A stretch of DNA of 64,000 nt from Motacilla alba alba. Taxonomy: Eukaryota > Chordata > Aves > Passeriformes > Motacillidae. The DNA is taken from positions 33,384,911 to 33,448,910 of the forward strand of contig NC_052046.1 in assembly GCF_015832195.1 (NCBI RefSeq), in the 5' to 3' direction. The notes under the pieces were generated by a model. The model was not told the DNA's origin, did no database searches, and saw only the letters and a program-made list of their open reading frames with translations. The position numbers and the translations under genes were made by a program. Below, piece by piece: positions 1 to 40,407 of this stretch (position 1 is the stretch's first letter; each line of letters opens with the position of its first letter).

Positions 1-26820
<26,820 letters not shown>

Positions 26821-27047
26821 CTCCCCGCTCCGCCCGGGCACTGCCTAGGCCGGGAAGCGCAGCCACACCCAAGGCGGAGCGAAGAGAACCGGGAGCTCTC
26901 GGGCCGTTCCGCCCGCCTTGCCGCCACCCACCGCCCTTTTGCCGCCGCAGAGCCTTTAAACACCAACCGCCGCCGCTTCCGCCCGGCAACGCCGGCCCCG
27001 CCGCTTCCGCCGCCGGCTCCGCCCCGCACCGCCGCGCCTGGGCCCGG

Positions 27048-27102
27048 CCCCGCCCCGCCCCGCCCCGCCCCGCCCCGCCCCGCCCCGCCCCGCCCCGCCC
27101 CG
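27048..27102. repeat. (CCCCG)11 pentanucleotide array in the CEP120 promoter
   Basis: Eleven uninterrupted CCCCG units, read as GGGGC on the CEP120 sense strand. They are bounded by two copies of a 16-bp direct repeat (27033-27048 and 27101-27116). The sense strand has many G4 runs and could fold into quadruplexes. Confidence 0.95.
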
Positions 27103-27180
27103 CGCCTGGGCCCGGCACCGCCCCGCGCCGCGCCATGGCCTGAGGGCGAGCGGCAGTGCCGAGGCGCGGAATGTCAAAGA

Positions 27181-28689
27181 GGGGCGTAGAACCGTATTCG
27201 AAGAACCTCACAAACAAAAGTATAAAAAGGTTTTTCACAAGCACTCTGTATTGCCAGTGGAGGAATGCCAGCTGCTTCAAAGACATGCCTTCTGTTAAAG
27301 CGGGGAAGTTTCTTTACTACTTCTTTTTTTTTTTCGCCCGCCACTGTCATGAGAGTCAGAGCAGGAGAATTTGAATCCAGTCGTAGTGAAATGCAGCTTT
27401 GTCCTCCTTAGGTAAATTTTTTTACAGTATTGTCTTCCATATGAAGTAATAATCAGGTAAGCAGCAATATCACAAAATAATGTGTCCTTGCACCTGGCAT
27501 TCCGCGTTAAACGGGGAACGTTATATGTCTTGACTGTGAGGCAAAACACCCCATTTTTAAGTCTGCAGTATTTTTTTAGTAGACGGCGTAGCAAATTCTT
27601 TGTGTGCACATAAAATCCTTGAGTTTTAGTAACACATGTACTCTGTAAAGTTGCCGAGTCATGGTTTGCAAATACCAGAAGAGGGAGAACCTGTTTTCCT
27701 TCTGCAAGTATTTTATTCTGGTTCTGAAACACTTCTCAAAAAGACACTTTCTTATATCTGAGTTGAATCTGACCAAGTTCAATTCTGGCTGTTCCTTTTT
27801 GTGGTGTCATCTTCAGGTGTCTAACACTGCATGAGACGCAGCAACTCTCCATCTCTACAGACTGAGTTAAATTTCTATCGCTGTCACCTTCTGCAAGCCA
27901 GGTTCTAGGTACTTTTTATAGATACTTTTTACACAAAACCTGGAGGCAGACCTCTGTTAAGTGCGTGATTTTGGCCAGTGAGGGAATGTGATCCCATTTG
28001 ATAACAAAAATATACAGTTTACCTGTACAGCTTTTTTATTTGAAAATTGATTTTTCTTGGTGTGATTCATGAAAATATTATTCTTGTGAACCACTGTTGA
28101 ATAAACAATCACTTATTCTTGTAATTGTACATGGATTTGTTTTTTGCCTATTTAGCAAGTTGGACTGGTTCAGCAGAGAGCCAGAAAAATGCCGGAGCCA
28201 GCACAAAAGATTGAGCATGTGACTAACAATGCTGGTTTATGGGTATTTTTGTCTGCACATGGCAAAGCATCTCTCCTTTTGGTAACAGCAAGCCTTTAAA
28301 TCAGGTCGCCTAACTCATGGAACTTTATCCTTTGACATTCTCTCTTGGCTCTAACTTGACTTTTCATGTTACAGGTATTAACTGTGCCAAGAAAGAGCCT
28401 CATCACTATAAACTTTTCAGTAAAGACTTTTTTTTTTTTAGTAAAAGGAGAAGATAGAAGGAGAGAAAAATGACATTAAAAAGACAATGGGACCTTGTTA
28501 TTATCATCTACGTTTACTCTGAAGTACACCAAGTCTTTCTCTATTCATCCAAGAACCACCAAAGATTGTTTTCTTATTATGCTATCATAGTCTTGCTAAC
28601 TCATATCTCAACTTGTGGATTTACCTGCCGAGGTGTCAGATGCAGGATGTGCTCTATGTGAGAACACTGGCAGTGAGCCCACCTGTGGG
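27181..28689. other. Intergenic, nothing recognised
   Basis: Sequence immediately upstream of the CEP120 CpG island. It has short AT-rich and T-run segments only, with no exon or repeat that I can support. Confidence 0.5.
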
Positions 28690-30080
28690 ACATGTGCCCA
28701 GGCAGAGGAACACCTCTATTAATGACAGAACTGTGTGAGGAGGTGAGTACATTAAGCAGCATCAGAGAGTCTGAGTGAGAGACAGACTACTTGAAAAACC
28801 CCCTACCTTCCCAAGGACAAATCTGTCAGGCAGACAGGGTGCATGATACAGGGGATTCCCTATCCTGTCTTTAATCTGCAGAACATCATGACTTAAGAGA
28901 TAGGGAGGAAATGGTGACAATTTCCTGCCTTGCACAGTGGAGCTTCCCTTCCATTGCTACCCCACCCTCCCAGGTGCCCTGGTATATAATAGGAATAAGG
29001 CTCTGCAAATGCAGCTGAACAGCAACGAGAAGGATTGTTCATCTAGGTCAGAGATGTTGCTGAGGTTAAATCAGCTTAAGTCACTCCCTGTGTCAAGACT
29101 GCTTCCATACAGAAAAAGAAAAAAGGACCTGTCATTGTCATAGGAGACTTCTGAGAGGAACAGAAAACTCAATATGCACAGTGGATCCAGTTCTTAAAGA
29201 AACTCTGCTGCCCCTCAAAGCCTGTGTTAAAGACATTAGGAGGAAATTTTCTACCCTGGTACAGTCCTCAGATTATTAACTATTAATACTTTTTCAAGCA
29301 GGCAGTGATGAAATTGCAATAAGAAGTCTAAAGGCAATCAAAAAGGGAATTCAGTGTCTTGAGACTAACTGGTTAAGGGATCAGGAGCACATGTAAAATT
29401 TTCCTCTATTGTTGCAGTTGCAGGGAATGAAGAAGGAAGAAACAGGAAGAAGATCAAGAGAATAACAAAACAGTGTCTGAATCAGGCTGGTCCCTGGCAG
29501 AATTTTGTGGGTTTTGATCATGATGGTGCTCCCAGGCTTGTTTCTAGTGAGTGTGTTTTTACACCCTTTCCTCTTCAAATCTAGTTTAAAACTCCTTTAA
29601 TGAGGCCTGTTAACTCGTGAGTAAAGATCCTTTTCTCACTTTAGGACAGGTGCACCCCATTTGTCAGCAGCAGGCCTGATGATCAAAAATATTCAAGGGT
29701 GGTATGCAAGTGGACACTAGCAGATTTCAGTTGGCCCTGTACTCATTTGGGCAGCAGGGATGGGGTTTGAAGTGTTAGAAACCATGGAAGCACTTGAGAA
29801 CAGTCACATAGGAATTAGGTTTTCTTCCCCTGAAAAGGTGGCAGGATTAATAGCCAAACTAAAATGGATCTACACCAATGAAAAACATTGTGAAGCCCAA
29901 AAACTACAGTGTAAGCAATCATGGTGAAATGGTGGGATAACTTGCACTTCTGGAATGCTGCAACAAGTGGCTATAAACAATTCAGAATCAGCAGAGAAAG
30001 ACAGCCCTCTTTAGGAAGTGGAGGAGTTAGGAAATGTTTTGACTATCATCTAGACCTTAGTGATGAAAGAGTAAAACATG
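28690..30080 (+). mobile_element. CR1 LINE relic with ORF1 end and ORF2 (endonuclease) start
   Basis: About 1.4 kb of decayed CR1 in sense orientation. Recognisable blocks include the ORF1 region around 29,130-29,600 (GGAGACTTCTGAGAGGAACA, then a long stretch to about 29,590) and the ORF2 start around 29,815-30,060 (GAAAAGGTGGCAGGATTAAT and the downstream ATGGTGGGATAA block). Many indels and stops leave no coding capacity. Most avian CR1 copies keep only the 3' end, so preserved 5' sequence is uncommon. Confidence 0.7.
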
Positions 30081-31771
30081 CTTTATTGAAATTTGTTTTG
30101 CTCTTTTCTAAATGCATTTATTGACTTCAAACTAAGGAAAACTCTGAACTAAGGAAAACTCCGAACAGTAGCGACAACCTAATGACTCTTACACTTCAGT
30201 AAGTGTACCAGACTTGGAAAGGCATCTAAATGAAACAATATAAAAACATTGCTGGTATTAAAAAGATTTTATATATTATTTCTATTCAGCGCTCTTCTTT
30301 CTAATAATTTGTGAGACTGTTTTATTCTATCTGAAATGATATAGACTTAAAATCCCCCAAGTTACAACTGTAAGAAAGCCTAATTCACTGAGAATATGTC
30401 ATAAAATGGGCTGTTTCAACTACAGTCAGTTTCATTACATTATATTAATGTGTTTGTCCATTTTCTTACTTTGATCTTTTAATTCACCTTTAACAGATTA
30501 ATGTTATTAGGTTTCTCTTTTAGCAACAGGATTAGAACTATAGCACTTAAAGTGTCCTTTTGTCAATCTGTATCAAATTTCTGTGAAGAGGATAGAGACT
30601 GTCCAGTATGTTTTGCTTTATTACTATCTTCACCTTACTCACGTCTACGGAAACAACATAATTAACTTCAGGTGAATACATATTATAAGTTAGCTCATAA
30701 AATCAAATCAAGTAGTGAATGCTAGGTACAATACTTAAGTTAGCACTGATTACAAACTTTTTTTCATATAGACAATGGTTAAACTAATTATTCAGTTAAT
30801 AATTTATGAGTGCATTTATTAGATGTTTTAATCAACAATTTTTATGTTTATCTCCTTGTTTAGAGCCTATTAAGTTTTAACAGTTCTTAATTAGTAAATT
30901 ATTTTTCTTGGCATGGTTTTTTTTCATAGGTTTATATAAATAAATAGGCTTTTATTTATCATTAATTTTTTCACAGGTTCACTTCCAGTGGACATGACAT
31001 ATCAATTTTTTCTCCATGTCTTATACCTCATTTTACAAAGTTATTCATTCTGCCTTCTTTACTTCATTCTCTTAAATAAAAAATCGAAAAATATGTTTCT
31101 ATTGACATTGAAAGATTTTTACTTGCTGTATTTCTAATTGGCTTAGAGTCATTTATTTAGTCCTTATTTAACCTGTCTTGTAACTCCTTTTACATTTGAG
31201 GATTGTTCATGCAGAAAGAATAATAAATAGCTGTACCTCTTTGTAGAGGGGATTTAAATTGCATGTAAGTGGAATATGTGTTATAAAGATAGTCTTCTTA
31301 TGGTTGTTTGGTTACACTTTGAAATACTTTGGACATATCCTTAAGTGTTCCAATGTTTCTCATTGTAAAATAGCCTCAGTATGAGCACACTTTATGTGAA
31401 GTTTGAATATGAGAGACAAATTTTAAACACTGTCTTTAAGGCAAAATTTAGAACTTGAATCACTGATCTGGAGGAGAAAAAAACATAATTTACACAAAGG
31501 ATATTTGAATTGCAGAAGAAGGGAAGCTGAAGGCTCTTTTCAAAGATTAGATTAGAAAAGTACAAAGTTTTCTTCTTCTGAAAATGGGAGAAAAAAGAGT
31601 GAAATATATTTCTTCAGAAAAGTAATAAAATATTATTTCTTCTCCACTGACAGCTGTTATATGTGTAAATGGTGAAATGTCACTAGACTGTTTATAGTGA
31701 TACCTAATTCTATTCACATGAGCTGCACTCACGGATATCATGTATCATGAATATCAATGAAAATTAGAAAA
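30081..31771. other. Intergenic, nothing recognised
   Basis: AT-rich sequence without a supported gene, RNA or repeat. Confidence 0.5.
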
Positions 31772-32579
31772 GCTGTTGTACTTGCTTTGTGTGGCAAGGT
31801 TTTCGCAGTGGGGCTTACAGGGTGGTTTCAGTGAGAAGCTGCCCCCATGTCCAGTAAGGCCAATGCCGGGCATTTCCAAGCTGAACTCACTGCTGGCCAA
31901 GGCTGAGCCCATCAGGAATGGTAATAGCACCTCTGAGATAACAGAGTTAGGAAGGGAAAAGAAATGGCTGTGAAACAGAAGGCAGGAGAGACGAGTGAAA
32001 ATGTGTGAGAGAAACTGCCCTGCAGACACCATGGTCAGTGGAGAGGGAGGTGGAGGAGGCATTACTGCAGGTGCTGGAGCTCAGATTCCCCTGCAGCCTG
32101 CGGTGCAGCTCATGGGGGACCACGGAGGAGCAGGCATCCACCTACAGCCTGAGGAGCACCCCATGCCAGAGCAGGTGGAAGTGCCTGAAGGAGGCTGTGA
32201 CCCTGTGGGAAGCCCCCATGGGTGATGAACTGACCAGAGCCCCCATGGGCTACAACTCCCATTCCCGGTCCTGTGCTGCTGTGGGCAGGAGGCAAAGATC
32301 AAGTGCCTGAGAAAAGGGAAGGGGTGAGGGAAAGTGTTTTAATATTATTTTGCTTTTATTTATCATTCTCACTCTGATTTAACTGTCAATAAAACAAATT
32401 AATTTTTTCTTCAAGTTCAATCTGTTTTGTCTCTGTCAATAACTGGTGAGTGATCTCTTCATGTCCTTATCTACCCATAGCTTTTTGTTATACTATATCA
32501 CTGCTGCCCAGCTGAGGAGGGGAGTGATAGAGCAGTGGATGCTTGGCAGCAGATGCCACAGTCAACCCACCACAACTGT
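31772..32579 (+). repeat. Solo ERVL-type avian LTR
   Basis: The LTR spans 31777-32574. It starts TGTACTTGCTTTGTG and ends AACCCACCACA, giving an imperfect terminal inverted repeat. Flanking 5-mers are GCTGT and ACTGT, a target duplication with one transition. The body matches the common avian LTR rich in GGAG/GAGCAGGTGGA blocks. AATAAA occurs at about 32,389-32,394. Overlapping open frames between 31,995 and 32,310 are repeat-derived. No internal retroviral genes are attached. Confidence 0.85.
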
Positions 32580-35269
32580 TAGAATAATTGGATCTGTAAA
32601 GGAAACAGACAATTACATTCAAGAAAAATTAACAGAAAGTATCCTGTGGATATTTCCAAACTAGGGACAAAACACTGGCTTTGTTCTTTTCTCAAGCCTA
32701 GGACTATCTAGAACTTTACGATGAAAAAAAAGAGCATCCCGAAGAATTTTGGAATATATTGTGCATCTCTCTCTTAAGCACTCCTATGTTGTTGCACTTC
32801 TAGGACTGTTTATGTAGCTTACCAGATTGTTCCTGTTAAATTTTCAGACCTTTTCAGTAAAAGTAGCAGGTCAGATCCTGTGTGAAATTGCTCGTGATCA
32901 AAAGTTCTAAGACTAAAAATGGCTAATGGCTTTGAAATCTAAAAATGCCCCCAATGGGTAAATAATGAGTGGTCTCATGGTCTCCTACTTTTGACTGCTC
33001 ACTACTCACCTAGTAAATATTGCTAATACTGAAGAATTGCCAATCCTTAATTATTTGTAAGAGGAAAACTTTCAGTCATCATTTGAGGGGGAAAAAAGAT
33101 TCTGTAAAGGTGAGAGTATTTCATGGGCTCTATTTTTCACTTCTAGTATTCTTAGAGAGACCTTTCCATTTTTCAAAGTTTATTGTACTTAGTGAGAGGA
33201 AAAATGTCTTAAAGATTACTCTCTGACTGATACTTAAATATGTTTAGCCAATGGCATCTCCTTATGATAATATTGAAGGCAATCTCCTATGTTACCATAT
33301 TTTATTTTTATTACTTTATTACTCTTTAATTCCCAGGAAACTCATTCCATCTTGAAAGAGCTAGTAAGTTAAACAAGTTAAACTAAGGATCTGATTCAGA
33401 ACCCACATGAGTTAATGAGAAGGGACATTATCGTTTTATTTGGAGGGGTAACTTCAGTGGATTTCAGATCTTGTCCCAAGCGACTACAAATATGCTCCTA
33501 CATCTCTGCAATCAGAAAGTTTATCCATGCAGTTCAGGTTATATTTGAATAGCAAACATAGCGGATTTTTGTCATTTAACTAAAGAGAATAGTATCATCT
33601 TGGCTTGCAAAACCCGGCAGATCAGTGAAAAACTGAGAGCCTTGATCTCCCAAATTTTAGTTCTTTCATCTGTGCATTAGGCCTTGCTGGTTGTAATATA
33701 AATCAAGACATTATCTTTCTTTTTTGAAGAGAACATTTATGAATGTGCTGTATAATATAAAAGTGGAGAAATCAAGGACAAAAACATCAAAATACATCTG
33801 TAGTCTATGATAAGTGGCAGCAAAGGTGCTAAAATGAGATATTTTTAGAGTATTTTAAGAAAAAAATCATTTGGATATGGTATTCCAGTTTGGGCTGCTA
33901 CCAGATCCACTGTTAATAATGGGATATACGCATCTAAATAATTTATTCAGACTTCATAAGTTAAGAGTGGGCAGGAGCTCATCCAATGAAAAACAAAAGG
34001 GAAAATGGACTCAGGGATAACTTGAAGGCTGCCCAGGTGTTTGGATCAGCTTGTCTACTAAGGGTACATAGTAAGCATGCTTCGGACATTAAGTGAAGAA
34101 AAGAAAAAGGAAGTGTGTTCAGTGCAATAACTTTCTTTCCCAATTCCTCTATCACAACTAAAAATGTAAATGCAGTTATTAGAAAGCAAGTGGAAGTCTC
34201 AGAGTAGGCATCAACAAAGCAGTTATGTAGTGCTAATGACCTAATTATGATAAAAAGCACAAGTGATGTTCTGCCCTGAAGGAATGACGTTAATCAAGAG
34301 CTACTGGCACTCAGTCACTTTTCTAACATATTTCTTCCCACAGATACATTATTTCTTAGATCATATCTGTACAGATGCACAACCTAATATTCTTGGAAAA
34401 TTCACTATTATTGTGGGACACTCAGGTATATAGAAAAAATAAAAATGATTGTCAAATACATCTCTATGATTGTGACACCAAAATCTAGTGATGCAAGTCA
34501 CATTCAAGTATCTGTGTTAGCCTGTATACCTTCTCACAGAGAATAAAATTAGAAACTAGTCTTTGCTGTTTTCTTTGAATAAGAGAACATAAGGAATATG
34601 TATATAGCAACAACCTAACAAAAAATAACAGGTATGAATATTATGTTTCCAAAGACCATAATGAAATTGTGCTAAAGCTGATTCTTAAGGCATATATGGA
34701 GGATGGAAAGTGATACATGCAAAAGGCTGTCTTAAGTCTAGCAAGCAGTAATCTATACTTGCATTTGTATAGATTTGCTCACACAAACTATTTCTGTAAC
34801 TGGATAACTCTGCCAATATGAGTTAGCATCTGGTCTTGGATGGACCAGAAGGACAGAGAGTTAGAGACAGGTTTTTTAATCCCATTATGGAGATGGATAA
34901 CTTTATTAGAAGGATTGTATGCCTTGCCCATGGATGCTTTAGAATAATAAAAAACATTAGTTTACTCCTCCACATTCCATTATGATGTCCTATCCAGAAC
35001 ACATTATGTGCAAAGGTACTTATGGAGCTAATTATCACATGCCGTGAAGTTAATTTACTTCTAGACAGTGTTTGCTGTGTAATATATATAGGTCTTTTTT
35101 TCTCTTCTAATTGATGTGCAGATTGAAAGTGAGCTTTTAAAAAATTGCTAAATTCTCAAAATTGTGTAAAAATTACAACTGTCTCGTAAATGGACTCATT
35201 TCTCTTCCTCACAAAGTTTGTGTAAGTTACTATTCGAGTGAATAGTACTTATGAGACAGTTAAATATAG
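32580..35269. other. Intergenic, nothing recognised
   Basis: 2.7 kb of AT-rich DNA with no supported exon, RNA or repeat. Confidence 0.5.
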
Positions 35270-35560
35270 GATACAGAATCACAGAATTGAAATCCCTGAG
35301 CTGAAAGGGACCCAAGAGGATCACTGAGTTCAACTTCTACAGATCAACCTAAAGACAAGTCATCTCCTCCTTGAATACCAACAGGCCTGGGGCCACTTCC
35401 CTGGATTGCTTGTTCCAGTGCTTGACCACCCTCTCATAGAACTTTTTTCTAATATCCAATCTTACCTTTTCCTGTTATTTCTTATAGCCCCCTTACCATT
35501 CCATAGTGTCCTATCACCAGACATCAGAGAAAAGAGATCAGTCCACTCCTCTACTCTAGT
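35270..35560 (-). repeat. CR1 LINE 3'-end fragment
   Basis: The plus strand shows the reverse-complement CR1 tail: AGAATCACAGAATTG, a GAAAGGGACCCA block, GTTCCAGTGCTTGACCACCC and the TCTAATATCCAATCTTACC block, then TCCTATCACCAG. It is diverged and non-coding. Confidence 0.8.
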
Positions 35561-35589
35561 ATCTGTACCTGTTTTCCTCAATGTGCTTT

Positions 35590-35890
35590 AGGAATTTTCT
35601 GGACCTCTTTGTGTCTGCTGTACGACAGACCCAGTTGACCTCTGAGAATTTGAGGTTACCTGTAATGACCTGAGTAACTGCTCTGGAGACTTCCATTAAT
35701 TCCATTTAAAATAATACAGTGGTGGCATCATCCTGTCTGGCTGATCTATAGTATACTACCCAAAAAAATCTGCTTTATTTGCTTTTCCTTTAATGCAAAC
35801 ACTGTCCGTTCCAACCCCTCTGCCCTGCCTGCCCTGCCTGTCTCTCCTGAAGGGTCTGTAACTGTCCACCCAGATCATCCATTGAACTTT
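35590..35890 (-). repeat. Probable internal CR1-like LINE fragment
   Basis: Next to the CR1 tail. It holds blocks (around TGACCTGAGTAACTGC, GATCTATAGTATACTACCC and CCTGCCTGTCTCTCCTGAAG) that resemble reverse-complemented LINE ORF2 sequence. It may be the same insertion with an internal deletion, or a second one. Confidence 0.5.
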
Positions 35891-38800
35891 TTTATATTTC
35901 TGCTTGAGTGCTCCAAAGATAAAAATCCTTTATGTGTATATTAATTTTGCTACAATCCCAAGAAATTTTTTACATCCTCCCTGAACAGGAAGGCAAAATC
36001 AAAGGCTTTCACTCAACTGAGATACTTGGAGTGAAATTCTCTAGGAGATATCCAAAAGGAAAAAATGATTTTTTTTCCTGATCTTGCTTTTGGAGCTCAA
36101 AAATTTTGTGTTCCATGAAGTCAGTCGATAAGGACACAGAAACCAGAGGCTTGACCCAGTCACCCATTTTTGTAATCTCTCATACACTTCAATTTATTGG
36201 TGCAGACTAAAACAAGAGTGAAAGTGCAACAGAATATGCCATGGTGAAACATCTGTTCTTTTTCACAAGTTGAACCACTTCAAAAATTTTGTTCACTATA
36301 TAAAAATTAAATGCAGGAAAGGACAGATCATGTCCTGCATTCACAATCAGCTTTTTACCAAGTATCCAAAGCTCACTGCAAATTAGCCTGTATTCTGAAT
36401 GCAAACATGTGTTCCTTTCATGCCAGTGGAAAGTCCACCAGGCAGTGACAGAGGTGCTACCCATATTTTAAGTGGTTATTAAAAGGAACTGCAGACATGC
36501 CACAGTGTGGACACAATTTATTTTTCCTAGTTTAGGTAAAAAAAAAAAAATCCCTTTTGAATTCTCATGAGGGAAAAAGGAACTAGCAGATATAATTTTC
36601 TTAAGCAAACATGTGATGTATTGTTTTCTACTTTGATTCATCAGGGAGTTATGCTCAGAAGTGTTCCTGTGAAAAGCTTTTCAGCTGTGGTTAGGATTTC
36701 TATTACAATTCCTCTTAGCGGTAAACAAAGCAGTGTTACTTTTTTATAAAGTGCTTAATATTATTTCACATACTAGTTATGAGAAGTTCATCATCCATTT
36801 AGTCTTTAAGAAATAGGAAGATGAAACAAAATAATATAAACATGTAATTCTTTATTTTCAGTGATCTTTATACAACTGTAAAATAAGCATTTTGTCTCTC
36901 AAGATCTGTCTTGTTATTTCCCATATAGCCAAAATCCAGCTGAAACAGACTTTTAGTGAAAGGTTAGTTGTTGCAAGTATGCTGTTATAAACTTCTGGAC
37001 TTGCCAACCACATTTTAGTGTGTTATGACCACAAGAGATGTATATGAATGTGCAGTTGACTTAATCATGTTTACGCTTCAGGACTTCATAAGGGGTCTAT
37101 TTTTACATTCAGACTGGAACGTGAGAGAAGGAATGTAAACAAATATTTCAGCATAGTTTTTTATACAGGAATAGAAAGAATTTTACCCCTTAAGTATCAT
37201 AAAGAAAACCCCAAAACCAAAAAACCTGCAACTTTCATAACTGCAACTTTCATAATTGTGGCCTGCAATTAGTTTGAAGTGATTGTAGTTAGTAGTAGTT
37301 TAATAATTAACTTGGTATTGTTAAAATGGTTTTGGTGGTGAGTCCTTTCCTCCACTATCAGAATGATAATTTTCCTCTCTAAATACACATTTATAGGCAT
37401 TGCAATACCATCAGTAGCTGCTGAATCCAGTGGCCAGTCTTCAACTATCTTCCATGTTTTCTGGATGACTAATAGCACTCAGTGGGGTGAAAGGAGGGAT
37501 TTTAGGGATAACTAGATTTCAATAAATTGTCTTAATCCTACTTCATTACATCATGCCCAATTTAGGCAGTATTAATTGCAAAAAAATGAATAAATAAATT
37601 CACACTACACAAGCCATTCTGATTTTTTTCTCTCTAATGCATAAAGTGATGCTGAAGCATACTGCATAAGGCTACTGCTAAATACATTTTAATGTGAAAA
37701 AATAAAATCCAGGTAAAGTGGTTAGATGAAATGCCTAGTCTAAAACAACAGAATGTTTCTGTAAGCATAATAAAATTTACTCAAAGTTTGCAATCTCTGC
37801 CTGTGTGTACAGAGATGCTGACTCAATTACATTTTGTGTGAAGTCTCTTTCTTTCACCATTGTTAGTAAGCACATATCATTACTGGAAGTCCATGAGATA
37901 CGGAAGTGTAGAGTGTGGCCATTGACATTATTACTTATAATAAAACGGCCATGAATATTGACTATTTAGATTTTCACAGTATTGAACGCATCTAGTGTGG
38001 CAGGAGAATGCACAGATTCAGAGCTAATGTAGGACTATTGTAAATTATCCACAGTTGGTTGGGATTGTTTTCCCTAGTACTACTTACTAGATGCTTCCAA
38101 AAAGGATCAAGGTTCCTTAGTAAAAAATATTGACATATATTAAAGGAAAGCAGTGTTTCTTGCTCTCTTCTTCACCACTAAGGTGTGAGCTGCCAGTATA
38201 CAAACCTAGGTGCATATAATATGTATATTTTACAATATATATATAGAGTGTATATATACATAGAAATACATTATGTATGTGTGTACACATCATATAAATG
38301 CAGTCATACAATACACATATACACACTATACTGATAGTGAGAGTTTTAGTTTTGCCCCTGCCTTCAATCTAAATGCCATAAGGTTATAAAAACGTTGTGT
38401 AAAAATCCATAGTCCCAGATAAGCAAAATTTGGCAGTATTTTTTCTGTATTTTTTCTTTTGCATCCTCTAAATAACCTGAAAAAATTAGAATGAGACAGT
38501 TACTGAAATGCAACCAGAATAAGTAGATTGTAAAGGACACTGGACTCAAGATATACATTTTTAGTAATAGACAGAATTGTAACAAGATGATTTCCATATT
38601 ATTTTACCTCTAAAATGAATAACTATACTGCATTAATCTGCAAGTTAATATGTTCTGCTGTATGCTAATACGTCAAGTCCCAAAAATCTCTTCCCGTGAA
38701 ATCAACAAGGCCTCTGAAAAAAAAAACAAAAAACAAACTAAGACCTTAATGTATTTATTTAAAAATCTAGAATCTTTCATTAGTTGCTGATTCAGAAAGT

Positions 38801-40407
38801 ATTTCTAGTATGTTCTAGTGCTTGTCTTTCATTAGGAAAATTGTAAGTGAATGATATAATAATGTAAATTAAAATAATATCTAAAAGTATGTTCTAAAGT
38901 GATTGAAAGCTTTACTTGTATTGCTAAAATGAATGATTACTAGATCATAGAAGCAGATCCTTTTCCAGATATTTTAACTTTTTTTTTTATCTGCAGTTTT
39001 ATATTTATAGCAGCCTACTGAAAAGACAGTAGGTACTAGAAGTAATGGTACTAGAAGTATTATTTTTCACAGCAGGTATTTTGAAGATTTATTTGTTTTT
39101 CCTACTTTGTTAATCCAAAAAGATGTAATGAACTGTCTTACCTGTGCTGTGTATTGCCAAGAAGAACACGCAGCATTATAGATAGTGAGCACCAGGTACT
39201 TTTGCTTTACCTGTTTTAATACAGATAATACCTGTACATTAAGGATGGATCTTCTGAATAGAATAATTTACCTGTTAATTGTATGTAATCAGGGCTCCAA
39301 TTAGGAATTTTTGGGTCTGAAGTCAGGGGCATGATGCCTATTTGCACTGATGGATGGTGGACTCCAACTGAGGCTTTAGGCAAGATCAGAATCAAGGGCT
39401 GAAATGTGCAAAGTGAGAAGAATGTTTTAGTGACAAAAGATACACTGACAAATGTTGACTTATGGAAGGATGATGAAGCAGAAAAATCTGTAATTTAAAA
39501 ATATTTCATTTTACTGGATATCTAAATATTTAAATCTGGTTTATTTGCATTTGGTTTTTACTGTATTGTATTCTGGGAACAATTGACATATTTTTGTAAT
39601 TTCTTAACATTAAGAAATTCCTGCCTTGATTATATCTTATTAAGTGATTTTTTAACATCATAAAAATGATAATCTGTACCCTGACATGCCTGAAAAATGT
39701 AAGCAGTTCTAGTGAAGTCAACAGAATAATTCATGTGGAAGTAAAGCTATTCATATGCTTGAGAGTGTTCAGGTCTTAAATTTTTTTGCATGACTTCTTC
39801 TCAATAGTGAGAATGCATATAACTTTACAATTGACTCACAGTAATTCTACATGGTAGAATTGTAGAATATGTCCCTCCAGAGCTCAAAATGCTTATAGTA
39901 GGAAAGAAAATCATACCTGATGACTATTCCATGTTTTTGTTCCATGAGAAAACAAAATAATTACATATGTTACTGCAAAAAAAAAAAAAAAGAGAATTTT
40001 CCATGAATAAAAATAATTAATTTTCAAGTGAAAGGTGGATTAAATTCTCAACCTGAATGCCTGATAGCATTTCACCCTTCCACAATTTTTCTATTGAGTT
40101 TAAAATGCTTTAGATTAGGACATAAATTACTTAATTTTTTTCACATCAAACTACATCAGTATTAATTCACTCAGTTCCATCTTCCTCTTTTTGGCACAAA
40201 AATTCTCCTGCAAGTACTGATTAAACACTTTATATAAACTTATAGTTCTATCATTCTCTGATAAGGCTGGCAAGCAACATAATAATACAAATATTATCCC
40301 CATAAAGAAGATGAGGATCTTTTTCTCCCTGGTTTTCAGTAGTACAGTATTTATAGGTTAACATGCTACTAAAAGCAAGGGTGAGTTTTGGCCTATTTGC
40401 CCAATTA
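35891..40407. other. Intergenic, AT-rich, with a TA/TG-rich tract
   Basis: No gene was found. An imperfect TA/TG microsatellite-like tract lies at about 38,220-38,335. A 23-bp segment at 38,180-38,202 is identical to one in CEP120 intron 6 (see findings). A short tandem duplication (about 15 bp, twice) lies near 37,227-37,257. Confidence 0.55.

Noticed and set aside
28937..29143. Short open frame as a gene
   Set aside because: It lies within the CR1 relic and is interrupted relative to CR1 ORF1.
31995..32310. Overlapping open frames of 70-100 codons on both strands
   Set aside because: They lie inside the ERVL-type solo LTR, whose GC-rich middle is open in several frames by chance.
38220..38340. 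TA/TG-rich tract as an origin or special structure
   Set aside because: An imperfect microsatellite-like tract without any other supporting signal.
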